Shown here piece after piece: positions 36,017 through 38,583 of a stretch of DNA of 38,583 bases. The DNA is from Mariniblastus sp. GTDB lineage: Bacteria; Planctomycetota; Planctomycetia; Pirellulales; Pirellulaceae. The translations under genes were made by a program, and so were the position numbers. How positions within the stretch are numbered: position 1 is the stretch's first letter; each line of letters begins with the position of its first letter. The stretch lies in NCBI GenBank assembly GCA_028823415.1, contig JAPKBL010000043.1, positions 1 through 38,583 on the forward strand. Direction: 5' to 3'. The notes under the pieces are model-generated. The model had not been told where the DNA came from. It was given only the letters and a program-made list of their open reading frames with translations, and searched no databases.

Positions 36017-36688
36017 CTACTCTTTTTTCACATGCGTGTGCTGGGTTTCAAATCCGCTACCCTTCAACCAACTCTGCCACGCGTGCGCCTGTGGTTCATC
36101 AGCGAGTTCAATGGTCCGCCAGTCGGGACAAGAAAACGTGGCGTCCAAATGGTTGCCGTGGTTTTTCGAAGTTACCTCACAGCCAATGAGCCTGAGTGTA
36201 TTGAGAATCTGTTTGGCCTTGGCTTCATCATGCAAATGGACCGTCTTAGCAGTCGGCATTCGAAATCGGACGGTCGGTTGTTTAGTTTCCGACGAAGGAT
36301 TCATCAAAACCGTTTCCATGCCGCGAGCCTGACACCAACTGGACCATTGATTCACCAACTGTGAGCTGGATAATTTCATGGAACGCCAATCGAGACAACG
36401 GTAACTCACATCAATATGACTCCCGTGTTTTTGAGATTTGACTTCACAGCCAATTTTCTCCAGCGTCGCAATCGCCTGCTGTGCCTCTTCTGAAGTGCTT
36501 GAATGCAGCGTTTTCCACGCCTCTAGCCGATAGCCCATTTTAATCGCGCTCGACTTGATTGACTTTACCGGAACAACGGTACCCGCTTTTAATAAATTTG
36601 GCTGACTCCCAACCGACTCTTGTGCCAACGAAGTTACCTCCCAAGAGCATCCTAGGATCACCACCAAAACCACGAACATATCCTTCAT
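36017..36688 (-). CDS. Secreted protein with two copies of a Cys-pair domain
   Basis: The 223-residue protein has a signal peptide (about 1-22, MFVVLVVILGCSWEVTSLAQ). It carries two similar copies of a 75-residue unit at about 53-126 and 141-215. Both share the pattern IGCEV, then HG-x-H-x-D, C-x-DWR and W-x-x-W, ending in a G-x-ET. Cysteines 81/98 and 170/187 are spaced identically and may form one disulfide per unit. I do not recognise a named family. GGAAGGG lies 7 nt before the ATG. It precedes the M50-HlyD gene by 34 nt on the same strand, so it could be its substrate or partner. Confidence 0.78.
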   Translation of the reverse strand: MKDMFVVLVVILGCSWEVTSLAQESVGSQPNLLKAGTVVPVKSIKSSAIKMGYRLEAWKTLHSSTSEEAQQAIATLEKIGCEVKSQKHGSHIDVSYRCLDWRSMKLSSSQLVNQWSSWCQARGMETVLMNPSSETKQPTVRFRMPTAKTVHLHDEAKAKQILNTLRLIGCEVTSKNHGNHLDATFSCPDWRTIELADEPQAHAWQSWLKGSGFETQHTHVKKE

Positions 36689-36905
36689 CGCGATACCCTT
36701 CCGAAACCTATGTACTTAGAATCACAACCATTCAGAAAGACTTGATTAAGGAATACCGGAGAAACCGACAAGGCGACCCAGCCTGCTAGCACTTCTCGTT
36801 GGAGCCAACACAGGCATCACACCCACTCCGCGGCAGGAAAGATATTGTAAAAAAAAGCCAGATTGCTTAACTTCTGGTGTCACAAATTTCTTTTTCTGCA
36901 ATGCC

Positions 36906-37904
36906 ATGAATCAAACCCCATTGCCCATCGTTTCCGTCATCGTTCCTGTATACAACGAAATCGATAATGTCGATTTGATGTACCACGAACTGCTCGAAGC
37001 GTTGCAATCTCAGCCTCGTCCATTTGAAATCGTTCTCGTCGATGACGGCAGCATCGACGGCACGACCGCCAAGCTCGAACAAGTAGCTCAAAAAGACGCG
37101 CGAGTAAAACTTGTCGTTTTTCGTCGCAACTACGGCCAAACAGCGGCCATGCACGCGGGAATCCAAAATGCCACAGGCGATTATTTGGTAACCATCGACG
37201 GCGATCTTCAGAATGATCCCAACGATATCCCCATGATGCTGGACAAATTAGACGAAGGCTTCGACCTTGTACATGGATGGCGAAAAGATCGGAAAGACAA
37301 ACTGTTGAGCCGCAAGATTCCCTCGCTGATTGCCAATCGACTAATCTCAAAGGTTACCGAATTCCCCATTCACGACCTTGGTTGCACGCTTAAAGCGATG
37401 CGTTCTGAGATCGCTCAACAAATTGAATTGTATGGTGAGATGCACCGGTTCATTCCTATTCTTGCGCACCAGCTTGGAGCGAAAAGCATAGAGGTCGTGA
37501 CCAATCACCGGGCACGTCAATTCGGCGAAACAAAATATGGAATAGGCCGCACGTTCCGCGTAGTTCTCGATTTGATTACCGTCAAATATATGTTGAAATA
37601 CTTTTCAAGCCCGATGAAGTTATTTGGCAAGCTGGGCCTTTGGATCGGTGGAGCCGGAATGCTGTCTTGCATCACCGCAGTCTTGATGAAGGTAGTTTCT
37701 GGAGTCGATATGACCGGCAACCCGTTTCTACTGTTGGGTATTTTGTCGGCAATTCTAAGCGTGCAATTCTTCAGCCTCGGCCTGATTGGCGAAGTCTGCG
37801 CTCGCATCTACTACACCCACGAGAAACGAACGAATTATCAAATTCGGAATCTCGTCAACTTCGAGGCGGCCGATATTATTCCACTTCCTCGTAAAACCGC
37901 CTAG
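36906..37904 (+). CDS. GT2 glycosyltransferase, DPM1/ArnC/GtrB type
   Basis: The 332-residue protein has a GT-A domain with VIVPVYNEIDNV, EIVLVDDGSIDGT and the metal-binding DGDLQNDP (D98, D100), then FRRNYGQTAAMHAGIQNATG. Two C-terminal membrane helices (about 237-262 and 270-293) anchor it. This is the polyprenyl-phosphate glycosyltransferase layout of ArnC, GtrB and DPM1. These transfer a sugar from a nucleotide donor to undecaprenyl phosphate for later use in lipid or surface glycan decoration. The sugar cannot be told from sequence. ATG 36906 is the best start, although an ATG lies 5 nt before it in another frame, and there is no clear Shine-Dalgarno. The neighbour 360 nt downstream is queA, functionally unrelated. 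Confidence 0.9.
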   Translation: MNQTPLPIVSVIVPVYNEIDNVDLMYHELLEALQSQPRPFEIVLVDDGSIDGTTAKLEQVAQKDARVKLVVFRRNYGQTAAMHAGIQNATGDYLVTIDGDLQNDPNDIPMMLDKLDEGFDLVHGWRKDRKDKLLSRKIPSLIANRLISKVTEFPIHDLGCTLKAMRSEIAQQIELYGEMHRFIPILAHQLGAKSIEVVTNHRARQFGETKYGIGRTFRVVLDLITVKYMLKYFSSPMKLFGKLGLWIGGAGMLSCITAVLMKVVSGVDMTGNPFLLLGILSAILSVQFFSLGLIGEVCARIYYTHEKRTNYQIRNLVNFEAADIIPLPRKTA

Positions 37905-38264
37905 GCTCCGCGGACGCTCGTCTTTGGAAAAATCAAAGTCCAATCGACACCCAGGCGAGCCTTCGTTCCAGCTGAATTCATCGAGCGGTTGGCCAATCAG
38001 ACTGAGATTCCACTCAGTCTTCTGCATTGCTTCTTACAAACCGAGGGATGCTTGCCACTGGCTTTCAGAACATGGCGCGAGAAAATATCCACATCCAAAA
38101 TACAAATGGGCAATACGGCCAATGGCATTTGCGACCAATCCGACGCAGGTCTCAGGCCGGTTTCCAAAAAAAGACTAGACACGGTTGATTGCCCTACTGC
38201 CTTTATTAAAAAAGCCTTACAACGGACATCCTGAAAAACGAGTCATTTTTAGAACGAAACCAAT
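37905..38264. other. Intergenic region with a hairpin after the glycosyltransferase
   Basis: The 360-nt gap holds one perfect stem: AGACTGAG (37999-38006) with CTCAGTCT (38013-38020) and a 6-nt loop, about 95 nt after the stop. It may be a terminator, although the T-content after it is scattered. No convincing frame or other site was seen. Confidence 0.45.
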
Positions 38265-38583
38265 ATGAGTGATGAACCGAAACTCGATCGTTTTCACCAC
38301 GCGGATTACTACGATTACGATTTGCCTAAAGAGCTAATTGCTCAAAATCCATTAGACAATCGATTGGACGCGCGGTTGCTGACAGTCAACCGAGCACAAG
38401 AAAAAATTGACCATCAGCATATCCGCGATCTCGACCAGCTCTTGAACCCTGGTGATTGCCTTGTGTTAAACAACACAAAAGTGGTACCCGCCAAGCTAGT
38501 CGGTTTCCGAACGTTAACTCGAGGCCGGTGGCAAGGCTTGTTTCTGGAGGCGGACTCAAGCGGGAACTGGCGAGTTCTTTGCA
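38265..38583 (+). CDS. queA: S-adenosylmethionine:tRNA ribosyltransferase-isomerase QueA (N-terminal part)
   Basis: QueA transfers and isomerises the ribose of S-adenosylmethionine onto preQ1 in tRNA, the step before queuosine. ATG 38265 opens a frame that runs off the right window edge after about 106 residues, so the gene is incomplete. The N-terminus ADYYDYDLPKELIAQNPLDNR and CLVLNNTKVVPAKLVGF are the expected family motifs (usually FDYDLP-x-ELIAQ and LVxNDTRVIPARL). The rest of the family's C-terminal half is outside. No strong Shine-Dalgarno is visible. No promoter was found in the preceding gap. Confidence 0.85.
   Translation, partial: MSDEPKLDRFHHADYYDYDLPKELIAQNPLDNRLDARLLTVNRAQEKIDHQHIRDLDQLLNPGDCLVLNNTKVVPAKLVGFRTLTRGRWQGLFLEADSSGNWRVLC

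Noticed and set aside
37786-38178. 130-residue plus-strand frame overlapping the glycosyltransferase end and the following gap.
   Set aside because: It starts inside the glycosyltransferase in another frame and shows no motif. The 37989-38234 frame was rejected for the same lack of support.

Overview
The window looks like a chromosomal piece of a planctomycete, probably of the Pirellula/Rhodopirellula type. This is inferred from family content, not from a marker gene. It holds a secreted protein with a WPxPF...DRQ core, a TolQ/ExbD pair coupled to a giant TPR protein and an alpha/alpha-toroid protein, a membrane M50-HlyD fusion protein, LptE- and BamD-like lipoproteins, and housekeeping genes scattered singly rather than in classical operons. 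No rRNA, tRNA, CRISPR array, insertion sequence or phage gene was recognised.

Layout: 1-1500 holds a 14-bp tandem repeat, a small secreted protein and a 55-residue coiled-coil protein. 1505-5331 holds truB and aconitase (acnA). 5630-9134 holds a small Cys-pair membrane protein and, on the minus strand, valS. 9502-12407 runs plus-strand with a ferredoxin-NADP reductase, a divergent murB and an ftsQ-like gene. 12512-21178 is all minus strand: csrA, a 1261-residue membrane-anchored protein, a TPR protein that reads through two in-frame UGA codons, lptE, a BamD-like lipoprotein and recO. 21450-26043 holds a MATE transporter, a PTPMT1-type phosphatase, a thioredoxin-fold lipoprotein, a TPR protein and an iodotyrosine-deiodinase-like flavoprotein. 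26082-32621 is a minus-strand cluster in the order giant TPR, TolQ/ExbB-like, ExbD, toroid protein. 33000-36688 holds greA, the M50-HlyD fusion and a secreted protein with a duplicated domain. 36906 to the end holds a polyprenyl-phosphate-type glycosyltransferase and the start of queA.

The standout is at 17243-17947 on the minus strand. A membrane-anchored TPR gene appears to stop at a UGA, but its own frame continues through that UGA, two codons, a second UGA (a UxxU arrangement) and 33 more codons to TAA. A strong intrinsic terminator follows 31 nt later. A hairpin starts at the second UGA. It has a 6-bp base stem, an upper stem with one bulged base, and a GGUC apical loop 18 nt after the UGA, which is the layout of the E. 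coli fdhF SECIS. I read this as a candidate two-selenocysteine protein, lying in a block of genes for outer-membrane biogenesis.

Other points of interest are a MurB that seems to lack two catalytic residues, an IYD-like enzyme with the exact E/Y/K substrate-site spacing, unusual insertions in ValRS, and a Tol-like energised TPR/toroid cluster.
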